DNA from: Jiangella endophytica
GTDB lineage: Bacteria > Actinomycetota > Actinomycetes > Jiangellales > Jiangellaceae
NCBI RefSeq assembly: GCF_003427025.1
Contig: NZ_QVAI01000018.1
Span: 1-64,000, forward strand
Direction of reading: 5' to 3'
Length of the DNA: 64,000 nt
A model generated the notes under the pieces. That model was not told the origin of the DNA, made no database searches, and was given only the letters and a program-made list of their open reading frames with translations. The position numbers and the translations under genes were made by a program. The first letter of the stretch is position 1; the number at the start of each line of letters is the position of its first letter. Below, piece by piece: positions 1-8,986 of the stretch.

Positions 1-1614
1 GGTCCCGTCCACCTCAGTGCCGTCGACCTCGGTCTCCGTGCCGTCCACCTCGGTCTCGCCACCGTCATCAGCGGTGGTGTTGGGACCGACCGTCGACTCG
101 GCCAGGGTCAGCACCGCGGCGGGCGCGTCCGGCAGCGCCGTGACCTCGAGCGCGGCCACGCTGTACGGGCCGTCCGAGGCACGCGCCTGGGCGCTCACCG
201 GCGCGGCCGGCTGGTCGTCCTGGACGTTGAGCTTGATCGACAGGATCGACGCGAGGAGCTCGCCGACCGGGGTGAGGGCGTCGGTGAGCGACCCGACCAG
301 GCCGGCGACGGTCTCGCCCAGCGTGGTGAGCGGGCCGCCCTCGGCGAACACCAGGTCCTCGACCAGCCCGCCGACCGTGGTGATCAGCGTGTCGAGCACC
401 GGCGAGATCAACGCCGAGATCAGACCGACGACGACGCCGGTGCTGTTGTTGACGAACGAGGCCTCACCGGTGATGACATCGCCGAGCGTGCCGGTGAGCT
501 GCAGGTCCAGCGTGCCGGGCAGCAGCCCGCCCACCTCGGCGTAGATCTTGATGTCCAGCGTCGCCGCGTTCAGCGCGTTCTCGACCGTGTCGACGATGTC
601 GGTGACCAGCGTGTCGAGCAGGTTGCCGATGGTCTCGGCCAGCTGGTCGATGACGGCGTTGCTGAGCAGCTCCGTGTTCGGCGCCTGATCGTTGAGCCCG
701 CCGGCCAGGGTGTCGAGGTCGATGACCAGCGTGCCCTCGGCCAGGTTCAGCTCGACGCCGGTTCCCTCACCGAGCGGCGTCGCGAGGAGCTCCTCGACGG
801 CGCCGGCGAGGTCGGTCTCGAGCGAGACCGTGATGTCGGGGTTCTCGACCCCGGCGACGGCCAGCAGGCTCAGCAGCCCTTCGACGGTCGAGAGGGTCTG
901 GGCGATGGTGCCCTCGGGCCCGGCCAGTCCGTTGACGACCTCGTCGACGGTGGCGACGGCGTCCTGGACCTGCGGCAGGAGATCGGCGAGCAGGGGAACG
1001 GTCAGCCGCAGCTGACCACCGGCGATCTCGTAGTCGTTGGTGAACTCGAACCCGCCGTCCGCCGGCGCCAGGTGCGCCTCCGACGAGACCGCGCCGAGCT
1101 CCAGCTCGAGGTCGGCGAGCAGGTCGGTGAGCGCCTCGCCGACCACGTCGGTGAGGTCGAACGTCGCGTTGCCGGGGAATCCGGCCTCGGTGCCGGTGCC
1201 GATACCGCCGTTGTCGGCGACCGCACCGGTGGCGGCGTGCGACGCGCCGCCGTCCTCCGCCGACGCCCACTGGTTGACGGCGCCGAGCTGGAGGATGTCG
1301 CTCAGCGGCAACTGCACCCCGCCGGGAACCGTCAGGTTGAGGGTGTCGAGGACGGTGAGATCGAGCGGGTTCGCGTCGGTGACCGGGTCGGGCGTACCGA
1401 GGTTCTCGACCTCGACGCCGGCCAGCTCGGCGACGGCGTCCAGGTCGGTGCCGAGGATCTCTCCGCTCAGGAATCGTGCGGCCGCACGGGACTCGTCACC
1501 TTCGGCCGCCGATGCGGGCACCAGCCACGCGCCGACGGCGACTACCGGGGCCACTCCGGCCGCCAGGAGCGAAGCCGCCACCCGGCGCCGACGATGTCTT
1601 TCCCAGGAAGTCAT
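1..1614 (-). CDS. Secreted choice-of-anchor G family repeat protein (C-terminus outside window)
   Basis: The frame is open from an ATG at 1614 to the window edge, so 538 codons are seen without a stop. AAGGAG lies just upstream of the ATG. The N-terminus is basic (MTSWERHRRRR), then hydrophobic, with a probable signal-peptide cleavage near VPASAAEG. The mature part is acidic and rich in short hydrophobic blocks such as LLADLLPQVQDAV. It begins with ARFLSGEILGTDLDA, which resembles the start of actinobacterial choice-of-anchor G proteins; these end in a sortase or other anchor outside this view. The part nearest the edge has Glu-Thr-Glu-Val-Asp-Gly type repeats, probably the spacer before the anchor. 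Likely role: a cell-surface or secreted structural protein; the precise function is unknown. The family call is from memory of sequence style, so moderate confidence. Confidence 0.6.
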   Translation of the reverse strand, partial: MTSWERHRRRRVAASLLAAGVAPVVAVGAWLVPASAAEGDESRAAARFLSGEILGTDLDAVAELAGVEVENLGTPDPVTDANPLDLTVLDTLNLTVPGGVQLPLSDILQLGAVNQWASAEDGGASHAATGAVADNGGIGTGTEAGFPGNATFDLTDVVGEALTDLLADLELELGAVSSEAHLAPADGGFEFTNDYEIAGGQLRLTVPLLADLLPQVQDAVATVDEVVNGLAGPEGTIAQTLSTVEGLLSLLAVAGVENPDITVSLETDLAGAVEELLATPLGEGTGVELNLAEGTLVIDLDTLAGGLNDQAPNTELLSNAVIDQLAETIGNLLDTLVTDIVDTVENALNAATLDIKIYAEVGGLLPGTLDLQLTGTLGDVITGEASFVNNSTGVVVGLISALISPVLDTLITTVGGLVEDLVFAEGGPLTTLGETVAGLVGSLTDALTPVGELLASILSIKLNVQDDQPAAPVSAQARASDGPYSVAALEVTALPDAPAAVLTLAESTVGPNTTADDGGETEVDGTETEVDGTEVDGT

Positions 1615-1843
1615 CCTGATCTCCTTGTACTGCTCGGGGACGTTGCCTCCGCGCCGTCCGCGTCGAATGCGCGGAGGAAAGGCGCGACCTAGGTCGAGGA
1701 CCGGCTGCTTGACGGGTGCGATGTTACTGGCTCGACAAGACTCTTGACCTTGAGAATTGACTAATTACTCGTCAGTAGACGCGAAATGCGAGCGAACGCT
1801 TCGTAGCGGAGAAAAAGGACGGATCAGCACCGACAGTTCGGTG

Positions 1844-2521
1844 TCAATTTCGCCGATCCGGACAATCGTCCCGGTCCTTTTCTGCAGAAACCGCCGAATT
1901 CCCGCGGTGCTTGAGAATTCGCGCGGGCACTCCCCCGGCGACGGCCAGATCGGGGATCGTCCCCCGGACGACGGCGTGCGCGGCGAGCACGCAGCCACGC
2001 CCCACGACGGCGCCGCGGAGCACCGTCACCTTGACCCCGAGCCAGCAGTCCGGCCCGATGCGGACCGGCGACTTGACGATCCCCTGGTCCTTGATCGGCG
2101 TCGTGAGGTCGTCGAAGCGGTGGTCGAAGTCGGTGACGTACACCCAGTCGGCCACCAGCGTCCGAGCGCCGATCTCGACGTCGAGGTAGCAGGTGACCGT
2201 CGACGACGACCCGAACACCGTCTTCTCGCCGACCCGCAGCGTCCCCTCATGGGCGCTCAGCCGGGTGCCGTCGCCGATGTGCACCCACCGCCCGAGCACG
2301 ACCCGCCCGAATCCGGGCCGCCCGGAGACCCGCGCCCGCCGGCCCAGGAACACCATGCCCTCGGTGACCACCTCGGGGTGCAGCAGGCGCAACCGCAGCA
2401 GCCGGGCGTACCGCACCAGGAACCACCACGTCCACGCCCGGTGCCGCACCACCCAGCGCAGTGACGACGGCGTCAGGTAACGCGCCTGCCGGGGGTCGCG
2501 ACGGCGGAACACCACCGCCAC
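1844..2521 (-). CDS. Hexapeptide-repeat (left-handed beta-helix) acyltransferase
   Basis: The protein has many isoleucine/valine-rich hexapeptide steps typical of LpxA/maltose-acetyltransferase-fold enzymes: VVLGRWVHIGDG, LRVGEKTVFG, VRIGPDCWLGVKVTVLRG and VVGRGCVLAAHAVVRG. It ends with the usual VAGGVPARILK. These enzymes move acyl groups from acyl-CoA onto sugars or polyprenyl-linked substrates. The conserved DFDHRFDD and IKDQGIVKSPV block is typical of actinobacterial members. I prefer a GTG start at 2521 (225 aa) because a GGGGG run lies 7 bases before it and homologues begin near the RRRDPRQARYLT block. The frame stays open to a start at 2689, but that would overlap the divergent GNAT gene and adds an unconvincing N-terminus. 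Substrate unknown. Confidence 0.75.
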   Translation of the reverse strand: MAVVFRRRDPRQARYLTPSSLRWVVRHRAWTWWFLVRYARLLRLRLLHPEVVTEGMVFLGRRARVSGRPGFGRVVLGRWVHIGDGTRLSAHEGTLRVGEKTVFGSSSTVTCYLDVEIGARTLVADWVYVTDFDHRFDDLTTPIKDQGIVKSPVRIGPDCWLGVKVTVLRGAVVGRGCVLAAHAVVRGTIPDLAVAGGVPARILKHRGNSAVSAEKDRDDCPDRRN

Positions 2522-2658
2522 ACGGTAGCCCCCGAGCCGGTCCCGAGGTCCCAGGACGTCGGCGAGTCCCGCCAGAAACGGAGATCCGTCATGCCGCCTG
2601 ATCAGGCCGTTACGGAGCGGAGACCACCGCGAAACACCGGCGGCGGAGCCTGGCCGGT

Positions 2659-3228
2659 ATGAAGACGACGCGACTGGCCGAATCGGCACACCTGTTCTCC
2701 GGCTCGGGCGTCACGACACGACTCCGCGACGGGCGTTCGGTCACCATCCGAGCCGCCTCGCCGCGCGACGCCGGTGACGTCAGCGCGATGCACGTGCGGT
2801 GCTCCACCGAGACCGTCCGGCACCGCTATCACTCCGTCCCGTCGATGACCGGGCGGTTCCTGTCCCAGCTTCTCGGCACCGACATCGCGCTGATCGCCGA
2901 GGCGCCCAACCGGGCGATCGTCGCGTTGGCCAACCTGGGCCGCGACGACGGCGACGCGGGTGAGCTCGCGGTCGTCGTCGAGGACCGCTGGCAGCGGGCC
3001 GGCCTCGGCTCGATGATGCTGGACCATCTGGTCAGCATGGCCCGGCTGGTCGGCTACCGCGAGGTCTACACCGTCGGGCTGCCCGGCAACCGCTGGTTCT
3101 GCGAGACGCTGGCGCGGCACGGCCGGACCCGGCTGGAGCGGTCGGACAGCTACGACGCGATGCGGCTGTCCCTGCGCCCGCCGCTGGCCCGGTTCCCCGA
3201 GGAGTTGGGCGCGACGGCGGCGGCATGA
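2659..3228 (+). CDS. GNAT family N-acetyltransferase
   Basis: A 189-aa protein with a GNAT fold. The segment VTIRAASPRDAGDVSAMH is the usual beta1-alpha1 start, and LAVVVEDRWQRAGLGSMML is the acetyl-CoA binding strand-loop-helix (R/Q-x-x-G-x-G/A type, here QRAGLGS). It would transfer an acetyl group from acetyl-CoA to an unknown small molecule or protein amine. It resembles the stand-alone GNAT domains also found fused to protein acetyltransferases (Pat-like). The ATG at 2659 follows GGAG by about 9 bases. It is divergent from the acyltransferase on the left and convergent with the methyltransferase on the right, with a hairpin terminator between. Confidence 0.8.
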   Translation: MKTTRLAESAHLFSGSGVTTRLRDGRSVTIRAASPRDAGDVSAMHVRCSTETVRHRYHSVPSMTGRFLSQLLGTDIALIAEAPNRAIVALANLGRDDGDAGELAVVVEDRWQRAGLGSMMLDHLVSMARLVGYREVYTVGLPGNRWFCETLARHGRTRLERSDSYDAMRLSLRPPLARFPEELGATAAA

Positions 3229-3234
3229 TGCGCT

Positions 3235-3274
3235 GCTGGAGCTCTGCCGTCGGATTCGACGGCAGACCTCCAGC
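3235..3274. terminator. Bidirectional hairpin terminator
   Basis: An imperfect palindrome: outer arms GCTGGAG/CTCCAGC and inner arms CTGCCGTCG/CGACGGCAG around a GATT loop. It sits between the convergent GNAT and methyltransferase genes and could stop transcription from both sides. There is no long T tract, as is usual in actinobacteria. Confidence 0.65.
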
Positions 3275-3327
3275 GGCACGGAGGCACGACGCGCCCTGAG
3301 CCAGCGATGCGGCGCGCCCGGCCGGGG

Positions 3328-4275
3328 CTACTCCGGCCGGACCGCCGTCACCGACACGTTGTAGAACAGCTCGCGCGGCACCACACGGGCCAGCACGCGG
3401 TCGGCCGCCGAGAGGCGCAGCCAGCTCTTGTAGGCGAACATCGCCCAGCCCCAGCCCAGCCGGTCCGGGCTGACGGCGTGCTCGAACGTGCGCACCGGCC
3501 AGCCGAACCAGGCCGCCGTCAGCTCCTCGGTGACGGCGTCGGCGTGGGTGAACCCGGCCCGGGTCACCAGCGCCGTCAGCGCGCCGGGGTCGAACGTGTG
3601 CAGGTCGACGACGGACTCCAGCGCGGCCGCGCGGGACGACTCGTCCAGCTCCTCCTGCGACCGCGCCCAGCCGGACAGCCCCGGCAGGCGGGTGGCCCGC
3701 GTGGCCGTCCACCAGGTGGCCCGCGACAGTGCCCGGGCGACCTTGTCGCCGTACTTCGTCGGCTCGCCACAGATGACGACGCGGCCGCCGGGTCGCAGCA
3801 CCCGCAGCATCTCGCGGAACGCCTGCTCGACGTCCGGCAGGTGGTGGATGACGGCGTGCCCGACCACGACGTCGAACGTCTCGTCCGGGAACGGCAGCTG
3901 CTCGGCGTCGGCCACCTCGCCGGCGATCTCGAAGCCGAGCTGCCGGGCGTTGCGGCGGGCCGCCTCGACCATGCCGGGCGAGATGTCGGTGACCGTGACG
4001 TCGTCCAGGACGCCCGCCTGGCGCAGGTTCAGCGAGAAGAACCCCGTCCCGGCGCCGATCTCCAGCGCCCGCCCGTACGGCCAGCCGTCGCTCCCGGCGG
4101 CGGCGGTGAACCGGTCCCGCGCGTAGGAGATGCAGCGCTCGTCGAACGAGATCGACCACTTGTCGTCGTAGGTCTGCGCCTCCCAGTCGTGGTACAGCAC
4201 CTGGGCCAGCTTGGTGTCGTTCCAGGCCCGCTCGACGTCCTCGGCCGACGCCGGCGGCCGGTCCTCGCCGGCCAT
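3328..4275 (-). CDS. Class I SAM-dependent methyltransferase
   Basis: A 315-aa cytosolic protein with a Rossmann methyltransferase core: motif I ALEIGAGTGFFSLNL, acidic loop VTVTDISPGMVEAARR, motif II/III AEQLPFPDETFDVVVGHAVIHHLPD and LRVLRPGGRVVICGEPT. It is a Methyltransf_11/25-type enzyme that probably acts on a small molecule or lipid; the acceptor is unknown. Its ATG overlaps the stop of the upstream enoyl-CoA hydratase (ATGA at 4274-4277), so the two are translationally coupled and may work in one pathway. The C-terminal third has no motif I recognise and may bind substrate. Confidence 0.8.
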   Translation of the reverse strand: MAGEDRPPASAEDVERAWNDTKLAQVLYHDWEAQTYDDKWSISFDERCISYARDRFTAAAGSDGWPYGRALEIGAGTGFFSLNLRQAGVLDDVTVTDISPGMVEAARRNARQLGFEIAGEVADAEQLPFPDETFDVVVGHAVIHHLPDVEQAFREMLRVLRPGGRVVICGEPTKYGDKVARALSRATWWTATRATRLPGLSGWARSQEELDESSRAAALESVVDLHTFDPGALTALVTRAGFTHADAVTEELTAAWFGWPVRTFEHAVSPDRLGWGWAMFAYKSWLRLSAADRVLARVVPRELFYNVSVTAVRPE

Positions 4276-5069
4276 CAGCGGCCCTCGAAGTCAGCCTTGC
4301 CGGGGCCGTTCTCGATGAACGAGCGCATCCCGGTGGCGCGGTCCTCGGTGGCGAACAGCCCGGCGAACTGCTGGCGCTCCAGCTCGAGGCCGGTGTCGAG
4401 GTCAGTGGACAGGCCGCGGTCGATGGCCTCCTTGGCCGCCCGCAGCGCGTAGGCCGGGCCCGTGGCGAACCGTCCCGCCCACTCGGCCGCGGCCGCGTAG
4501 ACGTCCTCGCCCGCGGGGATGACGCGGTCGACCAGGCCGATCGCCAGCGCCTCCTCAGCGCCGACCATGCGGCCGGTGAAGATCAGGTCCTTCGCCCTCG
4601 AGGGGCCCACCAGCCGCGACAGCCGCTGGGTGCCGCCGGCGCCGGGGATCAGGCCCAGCAGGATCTCCGGCTGCCCCAGCTTCGCGTCGGCCGCGGCGAA
4701 CCGCAGGTCGCAGGCGAGGGCCAGCTCGCAACCGCCGCCCAGCGCGTAACCGGTGACGGCCGCGACGGTCGGCTTCGGGATGCGTGCGACGGCGGTGAAC
4801 GCGGCCTGCAGCGCCACCGACCGGTCGACCATGTCGGTGTAGGACCAGCCGGCCATCTCCTTGATGTCCGCACCGGCCGCGAAGACCTTCTCACCGCCGT
4901 ACACGACGACGGCGCGGACGTCGCGCCGCTCGGTCACCTCGGCGGCGGCCGCCAGCAGGCCGTCCTGCATGGCGGCGGCCAGGGCGTTCATCGGCGGGCG
5001 ATCCAGCCGGATGGTCCCGACGCCGTTCGCGACCTCCAGCCGGACGGGCTCGCGCTCACGTTCGCTCAT
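4275..5069 (-). CDS. Enoyl-CoA hydratase/isomerase family protein
   Basis: A 264-aa crotonase-fold protein that would hydrate trans-2-enoyl-CoA or a related acyl-CoA. Seen directly: GTIRLDRPPMNALAAAM at the N-terminus, the oxyanion-hole stretch GGEKVFAAGADIKEMAG, and GYALGGGCELALACDLRFA. The later block GQPEILLGLIPGAGGTQRL carries the usual catalytic glutamate. I chose the ATG at 5069 (MSEREREPV) because homologues start there; an extension upstream to 5198 would overlap the divergent glgX start and has no family match. It is coupled to the methyltransferase downstream by a 4-base overlap. Confidence 0.88.
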   Translation of the reverse strand: MSEREREPVRLEVANGVGTIRLDRPPMNALAAAMQDGLLAAAAEVTERRDVRAVVVYGGEKVFAAGADIKEMAGWSYTDMVDRSVALQAAFTAVARIPKPTVAAVTGYALGGGCELALACDLRFAAADAKLGQPEILLGLIPGAGGTQRLSRLVGPSRAKDLIFTGRMVGAEEALAIGLVDRVIPAGEDVYAAAAEWAGRFATGPAYALRAAKEAIDRGLSTDLDTGLELERQQFAGLFATEDRATGMRSFIENGPGKADFEGR

Positions 5070-5136
5070 CCCGGCACCGTACCGTGACACTGCCCCTACC
5101 TGGACGAAGAGGTTCTTGTCGGCGACATGGGAAACA

Positions 5137-7287
5137 ATGCCCCGCGTGGATGTCGCGATGGAGCCATGGCCCGGCCACTGGACCCCGCTGGGAGCCACCT
5201 ACAGCGAGGCGGCCACGAACTTCGCCCTGTGGGCCCCCGACGCGGAGCTGGTCGAGGTCTGCCTGTTCGACGACGGCGACGCCGAGACGCGGCTGGTGCT
5301 GCCCAACCGCACGTTCGACATCTGGCACGGCGCCGTCCCCGGCGTGCGGCCCGGACAGCGGTACGGGTTCCGGGTGCACGGCCCGTGGGACCCTGCCACG
5401 GGTCGTCGCTTCAACCCCGCGAAGCTGCTCACCGACCCGTACGCCCGCGCCGTCGACGGAACCCTGACCGCGCACCCGGCGGTCTACGGCCACGTCCGCC
5501 CGTCCATGGACGAGGGCGGCGACCACCACGTCCGCGACGTCCGCGACTCCGCCCCGTACGTGCCCAAGTCGGTCGTCGTCGACCACCACCCGTTCGACTG
5601 GCGCGGCGACGCCCCGCCGCGGGTGCCGTGGGCCGAGACCGTCCTGTACGAGACGCACGTGCGCGGCTTCACCATGCGGCACCCCGGCGTCCCCGAAGAG
5701 TTGCGCGGCACCTACGCCGGGCTGGCCCACCCCGCGGCCATCGAGTACCTCACCAGCCTCGGCATCACCACGGTCGAGCTGCTGCCCGTGCACCAGTACG
5801 TCAGCGAGCCCGACTTCCTGCACCGCGGCTCGCTGAACTACTGGGGCTACAACACGCTGGCGTTCTTCGCGCCGCACAACGCGTACTCGTCGGCGGGCTC
5901 CCGCGGTCAGCAGGTCGACGAGTTCAAGGCGATGGTCCGCGCGCTGCACGACGCCGGGCTCGAGGTCATCCTCGACGTCGTCTACAACCACACGGCCGAA
6001 CAGGGCGACGGCGGCCCGACGCTCTCGTACCGCGGCATCGCCAACGAGGCGTACTACCACGTCGATCCCGCCGACCGGTCCCGCTACCTCGACTACACCG
6101 GCACCGGCAACACCTTCCGGGTCGCGCACCCGGCGGTGCTCGGGCTGGTCATGGACTCGCTGCGGTACTGGGTCGGCGAGATGCACGTCGACGGCTTCCG
6201 GTTCGACCTCGCGTCGGCGCTGGCCCGCTCGATGCACGACGTCGACATGCTCGGCTCGTTCATGACGGTCATCGGTCAGGACCCGGTGCTGCGCGAGGTG
6301 AAGCTCATCGCCGAGCCGTGGGACGTCGGGCCCGGCGGCTACCAGGTGGGCGAGTTCCCGCACCTGTGGACCGAGTGGAACGACCGCTACCGCGACTCCG
6401 TCCGCGACCACTGGCGCGGCGGCGCGGCCGGCGTCCGCGACCTCGCGTTCCGGCTGTCCGGCTCGTCCGACCTGTACGCCGACGACCGCCGCCGCCCGTA
6501 CGCGTCCATCAACTACGTCACCGCGCACGACGGCTTCACCATGCGCGACCTCGTCTCCTACGACCGCAAGCACAACGAGGCCAACGGCGAGGAGAACCGC
6601 GACGGGACGGACAACAACCGGTCCTGGAACCACGGCACGGAAGGAGACGCGGGTGAGTCCGATGGCGCGCTGCGCGAGCTGCGGCTGCGTCAGGTCAAGA
6701 ACATGCTGACCACGATGCTGCTCTCGACCGGCGTGCCGATGCTGCTCTCCGGCGACGAGCTCGGCCGCACCCAGCGCGGCAACAACAACGCGTACTGCCA
6801 GGACAACGAGATCAGCTGGATCGACTGGTCGCTGGCCGCCGAGCACCCGGAGCTGCTCGAGCACGTCCGCCGGCTGCTGCGGTTCCGCCGCGCGCACCCC
6901 GTCGTCCGGCAGCGGCGGTTCTTCGAGGGCGTGCCGGTGGTCGACGGCGGGCGCAAGGACATCGCGTGGTTCGCCCCGTCCGGCGCGGAGATGACCGAGG
7001 CCGAGTGGCACGACGGGTCGCTGCGCACCCTCGGCATGTACCTCAACGGCGAGGGCATCCGGTCGCGCGGCGTGCGCGGCGAGCCGATCCTCGACGAGTC
7101 GTTCCTGCTCTACGTCCACTCCGGCGCCGACGCCGTCGACGTGCGGCTGCCGGGCCGGTTCTGGGCCGCGTCGTACGAGGTCGTGCTGGACACCGCCGAC
7201 GCCACGGCGGACGGGCGCCGGCACCGCGCGGCGGCCCGCGTCCGGCTGCCCGGACGCAGCTGCCTGCTGTTGCGCGTGATCGACTGA
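5137..7287 (+). CDS. glgX: Glycogen debranching enzyme GlgX (isoamylase type)
   Basis: A 716-aa cytosolic GH13 enzyme that hydrolyses alpha-1,6 branches, mainly in limit dextrins left by GlgP. It has an N-terminal CBM48-like domain (WPGHWTPLGATYSEAATNF onward), then the (beta/alpha)8 barrel with the GH13 regions: DVVYNHT, DGFRFDLAS with nucleophile D357, IAEPWD with acid/base E393, and YVTAHDGFT with the transition-state Asp. The length suits the family. I use the ATG at 5137, preceded by GGGAAACA; an ATG at 5158 (MEPWPGHW) is equally compatible with homologues. It is divergent from enoyl-CoA hydratase with only 67 bases between, and belongs functionally with glgP, treS, maltokinase and glgB in this window. 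Confidence 0.93.
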   Translation: MPRVDVAMEPWPGHWTPLGATYSEAATNFALWAPDAELVEVCLFDDGDAETRLVLPNRTFDIWHGAVPGVRPGQRYGFRVHGPWDPATGRRFNPAKLLTDPYARAVDGTLTAHPAVYGHVRPSMDEGGDHHVRDVRDSAPYVPKSVVVDHHPFDWRGDAPPRVPWAETVLYETHVRGFTMRHPGVPEELRGTYAGLAHPAAIEYLTSLGITTVELLPVHQYVSEPDFLHRGSLNYWGYNTLAFFAPHNAYSSAGSRGQQVDEFKAMVRALHDAGLEVILDVVYNHTAEQGDGGPTLSYRGIANEAYYHVDPADRSRYLDYTGTGNTFRVAHPAVLGLVMDSLRYWVGEMHVDGFRFDLASALARSMHDVDMLGSFMTVIGQDPVLREVKLIAEPWDVGPGGYQVGEFPHLWTEWNDRYRDSVRDHWRGGAAGVRDLAFRLSGSSDLYADDRRRPYASINYVTAHDGFTMRDLVSYDRKHNEANGEENRDGTDNNRSWNHGTEGDAGESDGALRELRLRQVKNMLTTMLLSTGVPMLLSGDELGRTQRGNNNAYCQDNEISWIDWSLAAEHPELLEHVRRLLRFRRAHPVVRQRRFFEGVPVVDGGRKDIAWFAPSGAEMTEAEWHDGSLRTLGMYLNGEGIRSRGVRGEPILDESFLLYVHSGADAVDVRLPGRFWAASYEVVLDTADATADGRRHRAAARVRLPGRSCLLLRVID

Positions 7288-7319
7288 ATCCCCGGGGCGG
7301 GCTCGTTCGTACCACCGGT

Positions 7320-7874
7320 ATGAACAGTTCGCTTCACAGCGGGTCCCGGCGCCTGCGCCTCATCGGCATCGCCGCCGCGGCCCTGCTCGCACTGAGCGCG
7401 TGCGGGTCGTCGTCCTCGGACACCACGTCGGGCTCCGGGTCCGGCGCCACCGAGACCCAGACGGTGGACGGCATCGTCGGCACCCGGGTGATCCCGGACT
7501 TCGCCACCGTCCTCACCGACGCCCACGGCAACACCCTCTACACGACGGACGCCGAGGCCGACGGCACCGTCCACTGCACCGACGGCTGCACCGACTTCTG
7601 GCCGCCGGTCGCCGCCACCCAGTCCGACGTCCCGTCCGGCGTGGCCGGCGTCACCGGCACCTTCGCCGTGGTCGACCGTCCCGACGGCTCCGAGCAGCTC
7701 ACCCTCGACGGCAAGCCGCTCTACACCTTCGCCGAGGACTCCGGTCCGGGCTCGTTCACCGGCGACGGCTTCGAGGACGACTTCCAGGGCACCCACTTCA
7801 TCTGGCACGCCGTCACCACCGACGGCTCCACCCCGTCCAGCAGCCAGAGCAGCGGCGGCGGTTACACCTACTGA
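7320..7874 (+). CDS. Secreted lipoprotein with COG4315-type repeats
   Basis: A 184-aa protein with a lipoprotein signal: basic start, hydrophobic stretch LIGIAAAALLALSAC, lipidated Cys28, then a Ser/Gly/Thr linker. The body holds two copies of the repeat in predicted secreted lipoproteins of the PF03640 type: LTDAHGNTLYTTDAEADG with CTDGCTDFWPP, and LTLDGKPLYTFAEDSGPG with GTHFIWHAV. The function of this family is not known. The gene follows glgX by 32 bases and may be read from the same transcript. A strong hairpin lies ten bases after its stop. Confidence 0.8.
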   Translation: MNSSLHSGSRRLRLIGIAAAALLALSACGSSSSDTTSGSGSGATETQTVDGIVGTRVIPDFATVLTDAHGNTLYTTDAEADGTVHCTDGCTDFWPPVAATQSDVPSGVAGVTGTFAVVDRPDGSEQLTLDGKPLYTFAEDSGPGSFTGDGFEDDFQGTHFIWHAVTTDGSTPSSSQSSGGGYTY

Positions 7875-7883
7875 CGGCACGGA

Positions 7884-7929
7884 TGGGTGAGGGATCCGAG
7901 TAGCCATAGCGACACCGATCCCTCACCCA
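7884..7929. repeat. 46-bp hairpin repeat, copy 1 (terminator-like)
   Basis: A perfect 13-bp inverted repeat (arms 7884-7896 and 7917-7929, core GTGAGGGATC/GATCCCTCAC) around a 20-base loop. It lies between the convergent lipoprotein gene and the AbiEi/DUF559 gene and overlaps the stop of the latter, so it can terminate both. A second copy at 8987-9032 is in the same orientation, 37 of 46 bases identical, including the loop motif GAG(T/C)AGCCA. Confidence 0.8.
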
Positions 7930-8981
7930 CCGGCGAGGTAGGCGACCTCGATCTCTCGCAGCACGGCCTGCGGCTCGCTGCGCAGCCGGGCCGGTGAGAC
8001 CGGCAGCATCCGCCAGCCCAGCGCGGCATAGCGGGCCCGTCGCTCCTCGGTGCGCCGGGGCGCGTCGCCGAAGCCGTGGTAACTGCGCGAATCAACCTCG
8101 ACCACCAGCCGGGCTCGCGGCCAGCAGGCGTCCGGCACGATCCCCCGGTGTCCTGGCAGGACGCGGTTCCAGCGCGGTTCGGGCAGCACGCTGCTCATGA
8201 GCACCAGGTCGCGCAGCTCACACTCCGGAGCGGAGCGGCAGCCGGCGTCGATGTCCTTCATGGCCAGCCGGGTCATGGCGCCACCACGCCGCGGTGCGGC
8301 CGCCACCTCGGCACGCAACTCCGCGACCGTCGCGCGGCGGCGCTGGACCACCTCGCACATGAGCGCCCGTGCGTCGCGCAGGTACACCGGCTGCCGCGCG
8401 TGGACGAGGGCATCGACGACGGCACACGCCGGCGGCGCCAGTGTCACCACGCCCGCGCTGACCACGGTGCCGTCGAGGACCAGGTCCAATGGCGGCCCCG
8501 AGCGGCGCAACTCCTCGAGCGCCCCGACGTCGACGCATCGCCTCGGTGCGGGCAGACGCGACGTCCGGATGACCCGGACGGCGCCCACCTTCCCGCGATC
8601 GTGCCGGTGGTCCAGCAGAACGTCGACCCGTTCGCCGGGGTCCGGACCGTACCTGAGGCCCCACCATCGGCACGCCCAGGAACCGGTGATCATCCCCTCG
8701 GGGCCGATGATCAGTTCCGCGGTGCGGAGCCGGTGGAGATCCTGCAGCGGACCGGTGAAGGTCGCGTACACGCCGGGTACGACTCGCCGCCAGGGCCCGC
8801 CCGGTCGAGCGGCATGGCGCAGCGCACCGATCGACATGCCGGCCGCCAGCGCCTGGGACCGGGTGATCAACCCGTCCTGCACGGCGGCGATCCGGAGCAC
8901 CTCCACACGAGCCAGGAGAGCGAGCCTGCGCGCGTGAGTACGGCCGCGGCAGCTGCCCGGAGCGATCTGTGGACAACGCAC
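7923..8981 (-). CDS. AbiEi-like winged-helix plus DUF559 endonuclease-fold protein
   Basis: The protein (up to 352 aa) has an N-terminal segment like the AbiEi antitoxin winged helix (RIAAVQDGLITRSQALAAG then WRRVVPGVYATF). Its C-terminal domain looks like DUF559, a Vsr/restriction-endonuclease fold: ARLVVEVDSRSYHGFGD, then RARYAALGWRMLPVS. Such proteins are common in actinobacteria as orphan genes and are often named type IV toxin-antitoxin-like, but no AbiEii toxin gene is adjacent, so antitoxin function is not supported. The start is uncertain: GTG at 8981 directly behind the right-hand hairpin, or GTG at 8906, which fits homologues better. It is bracketed on both sides by related 46-bp hairpins. 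Confidence 0.7.
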   Translation of the reverse strand: MRCPQIAPGSCRGRTHARRLALLARVEVLRIAAVQDGLITRSQALAAGMSIGALRHAARPGGPWRRVVPGVYATFTGPLQDLHRLRTAELIIGPEGMITGSWACRWWGLRYGPDPGERVDVLLDHRHDRGKVGAVRVIRTSRLPAPRRCVDVGALEELRRSGPPLDLVLDGTVVSAGVVTLAPPACAVVDALVHARQPVYLRDARALMCEVVQRRRATVAELRAEVAAAPRRGGAMTRLAMKDIDAGCRSAPECELRDLVLMSSVLPEPRWNRVLPGHRGIVPDACWPRARLVVEVDSRSYHGFGDAPRRTEERRARYAALGWRMLPVSPARLRSEPQAVLREIEVAYLAGG

Positions 8982-8986
8982 GCGGG

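Noticed and set aside
5056-7224. Long open frame of 722 codons on the minus strand
   Set aside because: It is the antisense shadow of glgX: high GC at codon position three of glgX removes stops on the other strand. Its product is Arg/Val/Asp repeats with no domain.
7923-8981. Complete AbiE type IV toxin-antitoxin system
   Set aside because: No AbiEii nucleotidyltransferase gene is next to the AbiEi-like/DUF559 gene.
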